Source: Kribbella solani
GTDB taxonomy: Bacteria; Actinomycetota; Actinomycetes; Propionibacteriales; Kribbellaceae
DNA: 64,000 nucleotides
Assembly: GCF_014205295.1 (NCBI RefSeq)
Contig: NZ_JACHNF010000001.1
Location: 4,650,001 to 4,714,000 of the forward strand
Reading direction: 5' to 3'
In this document: in pieces, positions 42,012 to 51,048 of the stretch
How the letters are laid out: each line of letters starts with the position of its first letter
How positions within the stretch are numbered: the first letter of the stretch is position 1
The notes under the pieces: generated by a model
What the model was told of the DNA's origin: nothing
What the model saw: only the letters and a program-made list of their open reading frames with translations
The model's database searches: none
Position numbers and translations under genes: made by a program

Positions 42012-42317
42012 ATGGCCACCGATGAGGCAGCTGAGGTGCATGGCTACACCGCTGAGAAGACGAGTCATTTGAAGCGGTTGCGGCGGATCGAGGGGCAGAT
42101 TCGTGGGCTGCAGCGGATGGTCGAGGAGGACAAGTACTGCATCGACGTCCTGACTCAGGTGTCCGCGGCCACCAAGGCGTTGCAGTCGTTCTCGCTGGAG
42201 CTGCTCGAGGAGCACCTCGCGCACTGTGTGGTCGAGGCCGCGCAGCGTGGTGGCCCGGAGGCCGAGGAGAAGGTCCGCGAAGCCTCCGACGCGATCGCCC
42301 GCCTCGTCCGCAGCTGA
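42012..42317 (+). CDS. csoR: Copper-sensing repressor CsoR
   Basis: 101 aa all-helical DUF156 protein. The Cu(I) ligands fit exactly: C43 (KYCIDVLTQV), H68 and C72 (EHLAHC), with 25- and 29-residue offsets as in known CsoR proteins. RLRRIEGQIRGLQRMVEEDK is the DNA-contacting region. First gene of the copper operon, under three CsoR boxes, so autoregulated; Cu(I) binding releases DNA. GAAGAGGAG serves as ribosome-binding site. Confidence 0.95.
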   Translation: MATDEAAEVHGYTAEKTSHLKRLRRIEGQIRGLQRMVEEDKYCIDVLTQVSAATKALQSFSLELLEEHLAHCVVEAAQRGGPEAEEKVREASDAIARLVRS

Positions 42318-42377
42318 CTCCACTTCAACCGCACACACAGCAGTACCTGGAAATTCTTTCGAGCTAGGAGCATTGAT

Positions 42378-42596
42378 ATGGCTACCACTACCTACTCCGT
42401 TGCCGGTATGACCTGTGGGCACTGCACTGCCTCCGTCACCGAGGAGCTGAGCAAGCTTGTCGGTGTGCAGGACGTGAAGATCGACCTCGTCGCGGGTGGC
42501 ACCTCCGCGGTGCACGTGACGAGTGAATCCCCGCTCGACGAGGGCGCCGTTCGGGCGGCCGTCGACGAGGCGGGTTACGAACTGGCGGCGTCGTGA
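42378..42596 (+). CDS. copZ: CopZ-type copper chaperone
   Basis: 72 aa heavy-metal-associated domain with the Cu(I) motif GMTCGHC (ferredoxin-like fold). It shuttles Cu(I) in the cytosol to CopA or CsoR. 60 bp after csoR with AGGAG before the ATG; its stop overlaps the start of the next gene by 4 bp, so translation is coupled. Confidence 0.94.
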   Translation: MATTTYSVAGMTCGHCTASVTEELSKLVGVQDVKIDLVAGGTSAVHVTSESPLDEGAVRAAVDEAGYELAAS

Positions 42597-43576
42597 GCCG
42601 GGCCGTCGCGCTCCGGATCGGCGCGTTCGCCGGTGCGCTCGCGCTTGCCTTCGGGGCGGCGTACGGCGTCGGCTCCGCGGTCGATCCGATCGCGGCGGCC
42701 GACGAGACCTCCGCGGCCGCGGGGCACGGAGAGGAGATGGGTGGAATGGAGCAGAACTCACACGGCGGACACGGCGCCGGCAGCGGACAGCTGCCTGGGC
42801 TGGCGGTGTCCGACGCCGGCTACACGTTCGCACCGGCGGCGACGTTCTTCAGTCCTGGTACGAAGAACGAGTTGCGCTTCACGATCCAGGGACCGGACGG
42901 CAAGCCCGTCACGAAGTACACGAAGACGCACGAGAAGGACCTGCACCTGATCGTGGTGCGGCGGGACATGTCCGGGTTCCGGCACGTGCACCCGGAGCGG
43001 GCCGCGGACGGTACGTGGAGCATCCCGTTCACGTTCACCGCGGGCGGTACCTGGCGGATGTACGCCGACTTCCAGCCGGCCGGGTTCGACAGCACGATCA
43101 CCTTGGGTACGGACGTGAACGTGTCCGGACTGTACATCCCGGTCCCGCTGAACGACCCGGCTCCGGTGACCAACGTGCACGGGTACGACGTGACGCTGGC
43201 GGGTACGCCGATCGCCGGCAAGGAATCCGAACTGACTTTCAAGATCAGCAAGAACGGTAAGCCGGTCACGGATCTGCAGCCGTACCTCGGCGCTTTCGGG
43301 CACCTGGTTTCGTTGCGGAGCGGCGATCTCGCGTACCTGCACAACCACCCGGCCGAGCATGCGGAGCCGGGTACGAAGGGCGGGCCGGCGATCAAGTTCG
43401 GGACAACTTTCCCGACCGCCGGAACGTACAGCCTGTTCCTGGACTTCCAGCACGCGGGCGCCGTACACACCGCCGAGTTCACCGTGAAGGTCGACGCGAC
43501 CGGTACGGCGATCGTTCCACCGGGCACACCACCAAGTCACGCGGAGGAGGCACACGAACATGAGCCAGTCGGTTGA
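42593..43576 (+). CDS. Exported His/Met-rich copper-operon protein
   Basis: 327 aa; I do not know a named family with certainty. An N-terminal hydrophobic segment (LRIGAFAGALALAFGAAYGV) is a signal peptide or anchor. Then comes HGEEMGGMEQNSHGGHG, a His/Met cluster suited to copper. Two beta-rich domains follow with HEKDLHLIVVRRDMSGFRHV and GAFGHLVSLRSGDLAYLHNH, both rich in His near strands, and a C-terminal HAEEAHEHEPVG tail. It probably binds or delivers copper outside the membrane. GTG 42593 overlaps copZ; the 3' end overlaps copA by 17 bp, so the operon is fully coupled. Confidence 0.75.
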   Translation: MSRAVALRIGAFAGALALAFGAAYGVGSAVDPIAAADETSAAAGHGEEMGGMEQNSHGGHGAGSGQLPGLAVSDAGYTFAPAATFFSPGTKNELRFTIQGPDGKPVTKYTKTHEKDLHLIVVRRDMSGFRHVHPERAADGTWSIPFTFTAGGTWRMYADFQPAGFDSTITLGTDVNVSGLYIPVPLNDPAPVTNVHGYDVTLAGTPIAGKESELTFKISKNGKPVTDLQPYLGAFGHLVSLRSGDLAYLHNHPAEHAEPGTKGGPAIKFGTTFPTAGTYSLFLDFQHAGAVHTAEFTVKVDATGTAIVPPGTPPSHAEEAHEHEPVG

Positions 43577-45773
43577 GCTCATCATCGGGGGGATGACGTG
43601 CGCCTCCTGCGCGGCGCGGGTGGAGAAGAAGCTGAACCGGATGGACGGGGTGACGGCGACCGTCAACTACTCCACCGAGAAGGCGAAAGTGACTTTCCCG
43701 GAGGGCGTTTCGACCGATGAACTGGTCGCGACGGTCGAGCAGACCGGGTACACGGCGGCGCTGCCGTCGCCGGCCGTCGAACCGTCCGCGACCGAGCCGG
43801 ACGAGCTGAAGCCCCTGCGGGACCGGCTGACGGCGAGCATCGTGCTCGCGGTTCCGGTGATCGCGTTCGGGATGATTCCGGCGCTGCAGTTCGACTCGTG
43901 GCAGTGGGCGTCGCTGACGCTGGCGTTCCCGGTGGTGACGTGGGCGGCGTGGCCGTTCCACAAGGCCGCCTGGACGAACCTGCGGCACGGCGCCGCGACG
44001 ATGGACACGCTGATCTCGCTGGGCGTGGTGAGCGCGTTCCTGTGGTCGCTGTACGCGCTGTTCTTCGGCTCGGCCGGCGCGCCGGGGATGAAGATGCCGT
44101 TCACGCTGATCCCGTCCCGGGGCGGCGGCGCCGAGGAGATCTACCTTGAGGTCGCGGCCGGCGTGACCACGTTCATCCTGGCCGGACGGTACTTCGAGGC
44201 CCGGGCGAAGCGCCGGTCGGGGGCCGCGCTGCGGGCCCTGCTGGAGCTGGGCGCGAAGGATGTCGCGGTTCTGCGGGACGGCACCGAGACCCGGATTCCG
44301 GCCGACCAGCTGGTCGTCGGTGACGAGTTCGTGGTCCGGCCGGGCGAGAAGATCGCCACCGACGGGATCGTTGTCACGGGCAACAGTGCGGTCGATGCGT
44401 CCATGCTCACCGGCGAATCCGTACCGGTCGAGGTCGGTCCGGAGGACGCGGTCGTTGGTGCGACCGTCAATGCGGGCGGCCGGTTGGTCGTACGGGCGAC
44501 CCGCGTCGGCTCGGACACCCAGCTTGCGCAGATGGCACGGCTCGTGGAGGACGCGCAGAACGGGAAGGCCGCCGTACAGCGGCTGGCCGACCGGGTGTCG
44601 GGCATCTTCGTACCGATCGTGATCGGGCTTTCGCTGATCACGCTCGGTTTCTGGCTGGGCAACGGTTCACCGCTGACGGTCGCGTTCACGGCCGCGGTCG
44701 CCGTACTGATCATCGCCTGCCCGTGTGCGTTGGGACTGGCGACACCGACCGCGCTGATGGTCGGTACCGGGCGGGGCGCTCAACTGGGCATCCTGATCAA
44801 GGGGCCTGAGGTACTGGAGTCCACGCGGCGGGTCGACACGGTCGTACTGGACAAGACCGGCACTGTGACCACGGGCCGGATGGATCTGGTCGACGTACTG
44901 CTGGCTCCGGGCCAGGACCGGGCCGAGGTACTGCGGTTGGCGGGTGCGCTGGAGAATTCGAGCGAGCACCCGATCGCGCAGGCCGTCGCCCGCGCCGCGC
45001 TGGAAGCCGGGAAACTGCCGGAAGTCGAGGACTTCGGGAACGTCGAAGGCCTTGGCGTCCAAGGAATCGTCGACGGGCACGCCGTACTCGTCGGACGAAC
45101 CCGGTTGCTGGAGGAGTGGAGCCAGTACCTGCCGGAGGAGCTCGCACATGCCAAGGAGCACGCCGAAGCCGAAGGCAGTACCGCGGTCGCGGTCGGCTGG
45201 GACGGTCAGGCGCGGGCGGTGCTCGTCGTCGCGGACACGGTGAAACCCACGTCCGTGGAGGCGATCGCTCAACTGAAGTCGCTGGGGCTGCGGCCGGTGC
45301 TGCTGACCGGGGACAACGAAGCGGTCGCGACGAAGGTGGCTGCCGAGGTCGGTATCGACGAGGTGATCGCGGAGGTCCTGCCGGCCGGCAAGGTCGACGC
45401 GGTGAAGAAACTGCAGGACGAGGGCCGCGTGGTCGCGATGGTCGGCGACGGCGTCAACGACGCGGCCGCCCTGGCCCAGGCCGACCTGGGCCTGAGCATG
45501 GGCACCGGCACCGACGTGGCGATCGAAGCCAGCGACCTCACCCTGGTCCGAGGCGACCTCCGCGCCGCCGCCGACGCCATCCGCCTCTCCCGCAGCACCC
45601 TCCGCACCATCAAGGGCAACCTGTTCTGGGCCTTCGCCTACAACGTAGCCGCCCTCCCCCTCGCCGCCGCCGGCCTCCTCAACCCCATGCTCGCCGGCGC
45701 CGCCATGGCCTTCAGCTCAGTCTTCGTAGTAACCAACAGCCTCCGCCTCCGCCGCTTCAAACCGCTGTCTTAG
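43560..45773 (+). CDS. copA: P1B-type Cu(I)-exporting ATPase
   Basis: 737 aa. One N-terminal HMA domain with GMTCASC, eight TM helices, the TM6 IIACPCALG copper site, the phosphorylated Asp in DKTGTVTTG, SEHPIA (HP motif), LLTGDNEA and MVGDGVNDAAAL. It pumps Cu(I) out of the cytosol. It is the last gene of csoR-copZ-exported protein-copA. ATG 43560 lies within the 3' end of the previous gene with GGAGGAGG upstream. Confidence 0.96.
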   Translation: MSQSVELIIGGMTCASCAARVEKKLNRMDGVTATVNYSTEKAKVTFPEGVSTDELVATVEQTGYTAALPSPAVEPSATEPDELKPLRDRLTASIVLAVPVIAFGMIPALQFDSWQWASLTLAFPVVTWAAWPFHKAAWTNLRHGAATMDTLISLGVVSAFLWSLYALFFGSAGAPGMKMPFTLIPSRGGGAEEIYLEVAAGVTTFILAGRYFEARAKRRSGAALRALLELGAKDVAVLRDGTETRIPADQLVVGDEFVVRPGEKIATDGIVVTGNSAVDASMLTGESVPVEVGPEDAVVGATVNAGGRLVVRATRVGSDTQLAQMARLVEDAQNGKAAVQRLADRVSGIFVPIVIGLSLITLGFWLGNGSPLTVAFTAAVAVLIIACPCALGLATPTALMVGTGRGAQLGILIKGPEVLESTRRVDTVVLDKTGTVTTGRMDLVDVLLAPGQDRAEVLRLAGALENSSEHPIAQAVARAALEAGKLPEVEDFGNVEGLGVQGIVDGHAVLVGRTRLLEEWSQYLPEELAHAKEHAEAEGSTAVAVGWDGQARAVLVVADTVKPTSVEAIAQLKSLGLRPVLLTGDNEAVATKVAAEVGIDEVIAEVLPAGKVDAVKKLQDEGRVVAMVGDGVNDAAALAQADLGLSMGTGTDVAIEASDLTLVRGDLRAAADAIRLSRSTLRTIKGNLFWAFAYNVAALPLAAAGLLNPMLAGAAMAFSSVFVVTNSLRLRRFKPLS

Positions 45774-45821
45774 ACGGAGATTGCAAGAATCTGACTATCG
45801 ACGGCAGATTATTTGCGAGCG

Positions 45822-46814
45822 CTAGCCGCGGGGGCGGGTGGTGGAGGCTCGGACGATCAGTTCGGGTTCGAAGAGTAGTTCGTCGGGTGGGACGGTGGCT
45901 CGTTCGATCAGGGCGGTGAGGAGGGCTACGGCGGCTTGGCCCATGGCGTTGATCGGCTGGCGGACGGTGGTCAGGGGTGGGTCGGTGCAGTTCATCATCG
46001 CGGAGTCGTCGTGCCCGATCACCGAGACGTCCTCGGGTACGGAGAGGCCGGTACGGCGGGACGCTCGGATCGCGCCGAGGGCGAGGGTGTCGCTGGCGCA
46101 GACGATGCCGGTGACGCCGCGATGCACCAGTTTGGTCGCGGCCGCGTGGCCGCCTTCCAGGGAGAACATCGCATGCTCGACCAGCTCCGGGTCGGCGTCG
46201 GCGGTGGCCAGGAAGGCGGCCAGTTTGCGTCGCGACGGGATGTGGTCGCGGGGGCCGAGCACCATCCCGATCCGCTGGTGGCCAAGGGCCCGCAGGTGAC
46301 CGATCGCGATCTCGGTGGCCACCTGATCATCCGACGAGACCTGCGGAAACCCGAGGTGGTCGACGGCCGCGTTGACCAGTACGGCCGGCAGTTTGCGCTC
46401 CTGGATCAGCTCGTAATGCTGATGCGGCGCGTCCGCCTGCGCGTAGTACCCGCCGGCGAACACGACGCCGGACACCTGCTGCTGAAGTAGCAGGTCGACG
46501 TAGTCCGCTTCGGACACGCCGCCGAGCGTCCGCGTACACAGCAGGGACGTGAAGCCCTGTTGCGCGAGCGCTCCCGCGACCACCTCGGCGAACGCGGGGA
46601 AGATCGGGTTCCGCAGCTCGGGCAGTACCAGGCCGACCAGCCTGGCCCGGTCGCCGCGAAGCTGGGTCGGGCGCTCGTACCCGAGCACGTCGAGCGCGGT
46701 CAGCACCGACTCCCGGGTCACCTCGGACACGCCCGGTTTCCCGTTCAGGACGCGGCTCACGGTGGCTTCGCTGACGCCGACCTTCTTGGCCACCTCTGCG
46801 AGCCGTCGTGTCAT
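45822..46814 (-). CDS. LacI-family regulator (copy 2)
   Basis: 330 aa. HTH RLAEVAKKVGVSEATVSRVL and hinge NGKPGVSEVTRESVLTALDV, then the ligand domain (LVGLVLPELRNPIFPAFAEV, HLRALGHQRIGMVLGPRDHI, VIGHDDSAMMNCTDPPLTTV). Clearly a paralogue of the LacI protein at 35751-36788, with the same recognition region. ATG 46814 is fixed by a leaderless signature, TAGAAT-N7-ATG; the longer ORF would run through its own promoter. The operator at 46839-46850 overlaps the -35 area, predicting autorepression. Effector sugar unknown. Confidence 0.9.
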   Translation of the reverse strand: MTRRLAEVAKKVGVSEATVSRVLNGKPGVSEVTRESVLTALDVLGYERPTQLRGDRARLVGLVLPELRNPIFPAFAEVVAGALAQQGFTSLLCTRTLGGVSEADYVDLLLQQQVSGVVFAGGYYAQADAPHQHYELIQERKLPAVLVNAAVDHLGFPQVSSDDQVATEIAIGHLRALGHQRIGMVLGPRDHIPSRRKLAAFLATADADPELVEHAMFSLEGGHAAATKLVHRGVTGIVCASDTLALGAIRASRRTGLSVPEDVSVIGHDDSAMMNCTDPPLTTVRQPINAMGQAAVALLTALIERATVPPDELLFEPELIVRASTTRPRG

Positions 46815-46860
46815 GCCGCAAATTCTATGTCTGATCACGCAAGTTCTTGCAAGAGGTTGC
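46815..46860 (-). promoter_or_regulatory. Leaderless promoter and operator of lacI-2
   Basis: Minus strand: TTGCAAGAACTTGC (operator core GCAAGTTCTTGC at 46839-46850 on plus), then -10 TAGAAT (46822-46827), 7 nt, ATG 46814. The operator covers the -35 region. Confidence 0.6.
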
Positions 46861-46933
46861 GGCACCCGGCGCCTGACGTTTCGCGGTGCGGATGCGCTGC
46901 CTGAGAGGTCAGGATGCTGACAGACTGGTACCC

Positions 46934-48160
46934 GTGCCCCGATTCGTCGCCACCCGCCCCGACACCGGACTGCTGTCGCTGCCCTGGGACGTCCCGCTGG
47001 AGGACTGGCCCGAGGACCAGCTGGTCGCGCTGCCGCGCGGTATCTCGCGGCACGTGGTCCGGTTCGTCCGGGTCAACGGCAGCGTGTACGCGATCAAGGA
47101 GGTACTCGAGCATCTCGCCATGCACGAGTACCGGCTGCTCCGCGACCTCGAACGGCTGGAGGCCCCGGCGGTCGAACCGGTCGGCGTGATCACCGACCGG
47201 GTGGACCGCAACGGCGAGCCGATCGACTCGATCCTGATCACCCGGCACCTGCAGTTCTCGCTGCCGTACCGCGCGCTGTTCTCCAGCACGCTCCGGCCGG
47301 ACACGGTGAACCGGCTGATCGACGCGCTGGTCGCGCTGATCGTCCGGCTGCACCTGCTCGGCTTCTTCTGGGGCGACTGCTCGCTGTCGAACACGCTGTT
47401 CCGCCGTGACGCCGGCGCGTTCGCCGCGTACCTGGTGGATGCCGAGACCGGTGAGCTGCACCAGGACATCTCCGACGGACAACGCGCGCACGACCTGTAC
47501 ACGGCCGAGATCAACCTGTTCGGCGAACTGCTCGACCTGCAGGAGGGCGGGCTGCTCGACGAGTCGATCGACCCGCAGGAGACGGTCGAGTCGATCCAGA
47601 AGCGGTACGAGGCGCTCTGGGCCGAGCTGACCGCGCCGGAGGAGTTCGCGGGAGACGAGATGCACCGGCTGGACTCCCGGATCCGGCGGCTGAACGAGCT
47701 CGGCTTCGACGTCGCCGAGATCGACATCATCACCGACTGGGACGGCAGCCAGGTCCGCATCCAGCCGAAGGTCGTGGACGCCGGCCACCACTCCCGCCGC
47801 CTGCTCCGCCTCACCGGTCTGGACGTCGAGGAGAACCAGGCGCGCCGGCTGCTGAACGACCTGGACTCGTTCGCCGCCGCCACCGACCAGCAGAACGAGG
47901 ACGAGGAGATCGTCGCGCACCAGTGGCTGACCGACGTCTTCGAGCCGGTGGTCCGCTCGGTCCCGCGCGACCTGAACCGCAAGCTCGAGCCGGCCGAGAT
48001 CTTCCACGAGGTCCTCGAGCACCGCTGGTTCCTGTCCGAGGAGGCCGGGCACGAGGTCGACACGATGCAGGCGGCCCGCTCGTACGTGCAGGACGTACTG
48101 GCCGCGAAACCCGACGAGAAGCTGGCGCTGCCGACACCAGGTGCCCCCGAGCTGGACTGA
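46934..48160 (+). CDS. DUF4032 protein with a kinase-like N-terminal fold
   Basis: 408 aa. VVRFVRVNGSVYAIKEVLEH resembles a kinase Lys strand, LLGFFWGDCSLSNTLFRRDA a catalytic loop (D followed five residues later by N), and AAYLVDAETGEL the metal-binding Asp, as in lipopolysaccharide-kinase-like proteins. The C-terminal part (about 220-400) is the DUF4032 region with ITDWDGSQVRIQPKVVDAGH. The substrate is unknown. GTG 46934 is my best start; no strong ribosome-binding site is visible. Divergent from lacI-2 and followed by the dehydratase gene. Confidence 0.75.
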   Translation: MPRFVATRPDTGLLSLPWDVPLEDWPEDQLVALPRGISRHVVRFVRVNGSVYAIKEVLEHLAMHEYRLLRDLERLEAPAVEPVGVITDRVDRNGEPIDSILITRHLQFSLPYRALFSSTLRPDTVNRLIDALVALIVRLHLLGFFWGDCSLSNTLFRRDAGAFAAYLVDAETGELHQDISDGQRAHDLYTAEINLFGELLDLQEGGLLDESIDPQETVESIQKRYEALWAELTAPEEFAGDEMHRLDSRIRRLNELGFDVAEIDIITDWDGSQVRIQPKVVDAGHHSRRLLRLTGLDVEENQARRLLNDLDSFAAATDQQNEDEEIVAHQWLTDVFEPVVRSVPRDLNRKLEPAEIFHEVLEHRWFLSEEAGHEVDTMQAARSYVQDVLAAKPDEKLALPTPGAPELD

Positions 48161-48193
48161 CCCGCGCGCCGCGCCGACCCTTAGGGTCGAGAC

Positions 48194-49339
48194 GTGAAAA
48201 TCGTCGGATACGAAACCTTCCTGGTGGCGCCGCGCTGGCAGTTCCTGCGGATCGACACCGATGCGGGCATCAGCGGCTGGGGCGAGCCGATCGTCGAGGG
48301 CCGGGCGGAGGCGGTCCAGGGCGCGGTCGCGGCAATGATGGAGAACCTGGTCGGCGCCGATCCGCTGCGGACCGAAGAGCACTGGCAGGTGCTGGCCAAG
48401 GGCGGCTTCTACCGCGGCGGCGCGGTGCTGTCGAGCGCGCTGGCGGGCATCGACCAGGCGCTGTGGGACATCAAAGGCCGGTTCCACGACGTGCCCGTCC
48501 ACGAGTTGCTCGGCGGCCCGGTGCGAGATCGGGTACGCGTGTACACCTGGGTGCACGGCGCGGACAACGCCGAGCTGGTCGACCAGGCGCAGGCCAAGGT
48601 CGCCAAGGGCTTCACCGCGATGAAGCTGAACCTGTCCGAGGCGCTGCCGCCGATCCCGTCGGCCGCGCAGCTGCGCGCCGCGGTCAGCCGGGTCGAGGCG
48701 CTGCGCTCGGCGCTGGGTGACGACATCGACATCGCCCTCGACTTCCACGGCCGGTTCAGTACGGCGGCGACCCGGCAGATCCTGCCCTTGCTGGAGCCGC
48801 TGCTGCCGATGTTCGTCGAGGAGCCGGTCACCCCGGAGTACTCGCGGGACCTGCGCCGGATCACCGAATCCACCAGCATCCCGATCGCGGTCGGCGAGCG
48901 GCTGTTCTCCCGCTGGGACTTCCGGGACGTACTACCGACCGGGATCGCGGTCGCCCAGCCGGACATCTCCCACGCCGGCGGCATCTCCGAGCTGCGCCGG
49001 ATCGCCGCGATGGCGGAGGCGTACGACGTGAACGTCGCGCCGCACTGCCCGCTCGGCCCGATCACCTTGGCGGCGAGCCTGCAGATCGACTTCGCCATCC
49101 CGAACTTCCTGATCCAGGAGCAGAGCCTCGGCATCGAGTACGGCGGCGGCAACGAGCTGCTCGACTACTTGGTCGACCCAACGGTCTTCGCCTTCGCCGA
49201 CGGGCACGTACGGCGGCCGACCGGCCCCGGGCTGGGGATCGAGGTCAACGAGGAGGTCGTCCGCGCGGCAGCCGCCGAACCGCATCGCTGGCGATCACCG
49301 GTACTCCGGCACGACGACGGATCATTCGCCGAGTGGTGA
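48194..49339 (+). CDS. dgoD: D-galactonate dehydratase-like enolase-superfamily enzyme
   Basis: 381 aa. Enolase capping domain then barrel. Metal ligands occur as Asp in IALDFHGRFS, Glu in FVEEPVTPEY and Glu in AVGERLFSRWDF; NVAPHCPLGPI supplies the His base. GIDQALWDIKGRFHDVPVHE and YTWVHGADNAELVDQAQAKV match the DgoD subgroup. It would convert D-galactonate or a related aldonate to the 2-keto-3-deoxy acid. GTG 48194 is fixed by TAGGGT-N6-GTG. No other galactonate genes are nearby, so exact substrate is uncertain. Confidence 0.82.
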   Translation: MKIVGYETFLVAPRWQFLRIDTDAGISGWGEPIVEGRAEAVQGAVAAMMENLVGADPLRTEEHWQVLAKGGFYRGGAVLSSALAGIDQALWDIKGRFHDVPVHELLGGPVRDRVRVYTWVHGADNAELVDQAQAKVAKGFTAMKLNLSEALPPIPSAAQLRAAVSRVEALRSALGDDIDIALDFHGRFSTAATRQILPLLEPLLPMFVEEPVTPEYSRDLRRITESTSIPIAVGERLFSRWDFRDVLPTGIAVAQPDISHAGGISELRRIAAMAEAYDVNVAPHCPLGPITLAASLQIDFAIPNFLIQEQSLGIEYGGGNELLDYLVDPTVFAFADGHVRRPTGPGLGIEVNEEVVRAAAAEPHRWRSPVLRHDDGSFAEW

Positions 49340-49355
49340 AGCCGGGATGACATAA

Positions 49356-49451
49356 GCAACTCGACAGGAGGTGTCGCCCGGTTCGGGACCCACGCACGCG
49401 GGAGTAGGTGTGCGGGGCCTGCGGAGCCGGCGATACCTCCTGTCGAGCTGC
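49356..49451. terminator. Long bidirectional stem between dgoD-like and sialidase-like genes
   Basis: The arm at 49356-49378 pairs with 49429-49451 with two mismatches in 23 bp; core CTCGACAGGAGGT against ACCTCCTGTCGAG. The 50-nt interior folds again (CCCACGCAC with GTGTGCGGGG). Confidence 0.65.
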
Positions 49452-49454
49452 CGA

Positions 49455-50885
49455 TCAGAAGGTGGTGCTGTGCAGGTCTACCGGGTTGTTGGTGTTGCCG
49501 GTGGCGACGCTGTAGACGGCTACGAAGGACTTACCGGTGGAGACCAGGCCGGTGTAGTCGCCGAGCATTCGGCCGGAGCTGGTTGCCGGTACCTTGCGTG
49601 CGTCGAACGGTCCTTCGAGGTGCTTCTCGGTCCAAGAGCCGGCCGTGGTGCAGGCCGACTTGCAGGTGATGGCCCAGAAGTCCGTCGGCAGGCTCGAGTC
49701 GGCGGTGTTGTTGCGGAAGTCGTAGTACGTGATCGCGGCTGTCCCGTCGGACGAAACGGCGATTGCCGGTACGGCCGCCGAGCCCTTCGGGGTCTTGTCC
49801 ACACGCGCCGGAGCGGACCAGGTCTTGCCGCTGTCGGCTGAGCGGGCGTACGCCACGTGGAACGTACCGTCGGCGGCTTGGCTCTGCCAGGTGGCGTGTA
49901 CGACCTTGGTCCCGGGTTGAGCAGCTAGCAAAGGCAAGCTGGCATTGCGGATCGGGTCGCTGCCGCCGTCCGGGTCCGGGATGCGGGTGGTGACTGCGAG
50001 TGGGGCCGGTGCGTTCAGCGTCGGCTTCGACCAGGTCGCGCCGCCGTCGGTGGAGCGGATCACCTGCGTGGCGCCTGCTGTCGCGGTGAGGTAGTGCATG
50101 CCGATCAGCAAGGTGCCGTCCGCGAGCGGGGTCAGCACCGTGCCGATGGTGCCGGTGTTGTCCGGTACGTCGTAGATCTTCTTCGCTTTGGACCAGGTAC
50201 GGCCGTCGTCGGTCGACTTGGACAGGTAGACCGGCTGCACCGAATGCTCCGCGCTGTCGGTGGAGGTGTCCTCGACGCGGTCCCACACCGTGTACACGAC
50301 GCCGGGGTGGTACGGGTCCGCGGTGACGGCCGGGCGGTCGTTGAACAGCTTCGAGGTGGTGTCGCGTTGCAGGGTCACCGCGTCGGCCCAATGCTCGCCG
50401 CCGTCGCCGGAGCGGGCGACCTGCATCGCGGTGATCTCGCCGTCGCGGGACAGTGAGAACGAGGCCGCGATCGCCGCGCCCGATGGTGTGATCGTGAGCC
50501 AGTGGTCGGTGGTGACGTCGTACGCCCCGCCTGTGCAGGCAGAGAACGGGGGCAGTGCCGCGGACCGGTGCCAGCTCGCGCCCCCGTCGTTCGAGACGGA
50601 GGTGACCGCGCCGTTGCTGCCGTACCGGTTCCAGCGGTCCTGCTGGTACGCGGTGACCAGATGCGACGGGTGTTTCGGGTCGACGGCGAGGTGCGGCTGG
50701 ACCTCGGTGTTCGGGTAGAGCGTGTAGCCGTCGGCCGGGCCGGCGCCACAGCCGGCCTGCAGCGGGCTGGTACCGGAGACCGGAACCGCGGCGGAAACAC
50801 CGGTCGCGCTGGACTGCGCGACGACGGCGGAAGTAGCCAGGATGACCGCGGCCGAAAGCAGCAGCCGAGAACGGGTAGTCGTCAA
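49455..50885 (-). CDS. Secreted sialidase-fold (BNR/Asp-box) protein
   Basis: 476 aa. Signal peptide TTTRSRLLLSAAVILATSAV. A six-bladed propeller is suggested by Asp boxes SNDGGASW, SGDGGEHW, STDDGRTW, STDGGATW and SADSGKTW. The Arg triad of true sialidases cannot be confirmed by eye, so the enzyme may act on other glycans or be a binding protein. TTG 50885 is chosen because it precedes the signal peptide with GAGG upstream. Monocistronic. Confidence 0.8.
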   Translation of the reverse strand: MTTTRSRLLLSAAVILATSAVVAQSSATGVSAAVPVSGTSPLQAGCGAGPADGYTLYPNTEVQPHLAVDPKHPSHLVTAYQQDRWNRYGSNGAVTSVSNDGGASWHRSAALPPFSACTGGAYDVTTDHWLTITPSGAAIAASFSLSRDGEITAMQVARSGDGGEHWADAVTLQRDTTSKLFNDRPAVTADPYHPGVVYTVWDRVEDTSTDSAEHSVQPVYLSKSTDDGRTWSKAKKIYDVPDNTGTIGTVLTPLADGTLLIGMHYLTATAGATQVIRSTDGGATWSKPTLNAPAPLAVTTRIPDPDGGSDPIRNASLPLLAAQPGTKVVHATWQSQAADGTFHVAYARSADSGKTWSAPARVDKTPKGSAAVPAIAVSSDGTAAITYYDFRNNTADSSLPTDFWAITCKSACTTAGSWTEKHLEGPFDARKVPATSSGRMLGDYTGLVSTGKSFVAVYSVATGNTNNPVDLHSTTF

Positions 50886-51048
50886 GTGAGCCTCACAGTC
50901 TCCGGACAGCCGAACAGGACAGTGCGTTCCCCCAGGGTGCGCGCCATCTTGACCCAACCCGCGACCATCCCGCCACGTTCACTGCCCAGCTAGCTACCGC
51001 CTCAACAAGTTCCTCCCAAACCACCCAGAAACCGGCACTGGCCCGCAC

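Noticed and set aside
45779..45800. TTGCAAGAA near the 3' ends of copA and lacI-2 as a third LacI operator
   Set aside because: Only a half site, located downstream of both genes and not near a promoter.
49380..49430. Possible tRNA-like fold in the stem interior (GGTTCGGGACCC)
   Set aside because: No acceptor stem, anticodon arm or CCA-compatible layout could be built around the T-loop-like sequence.
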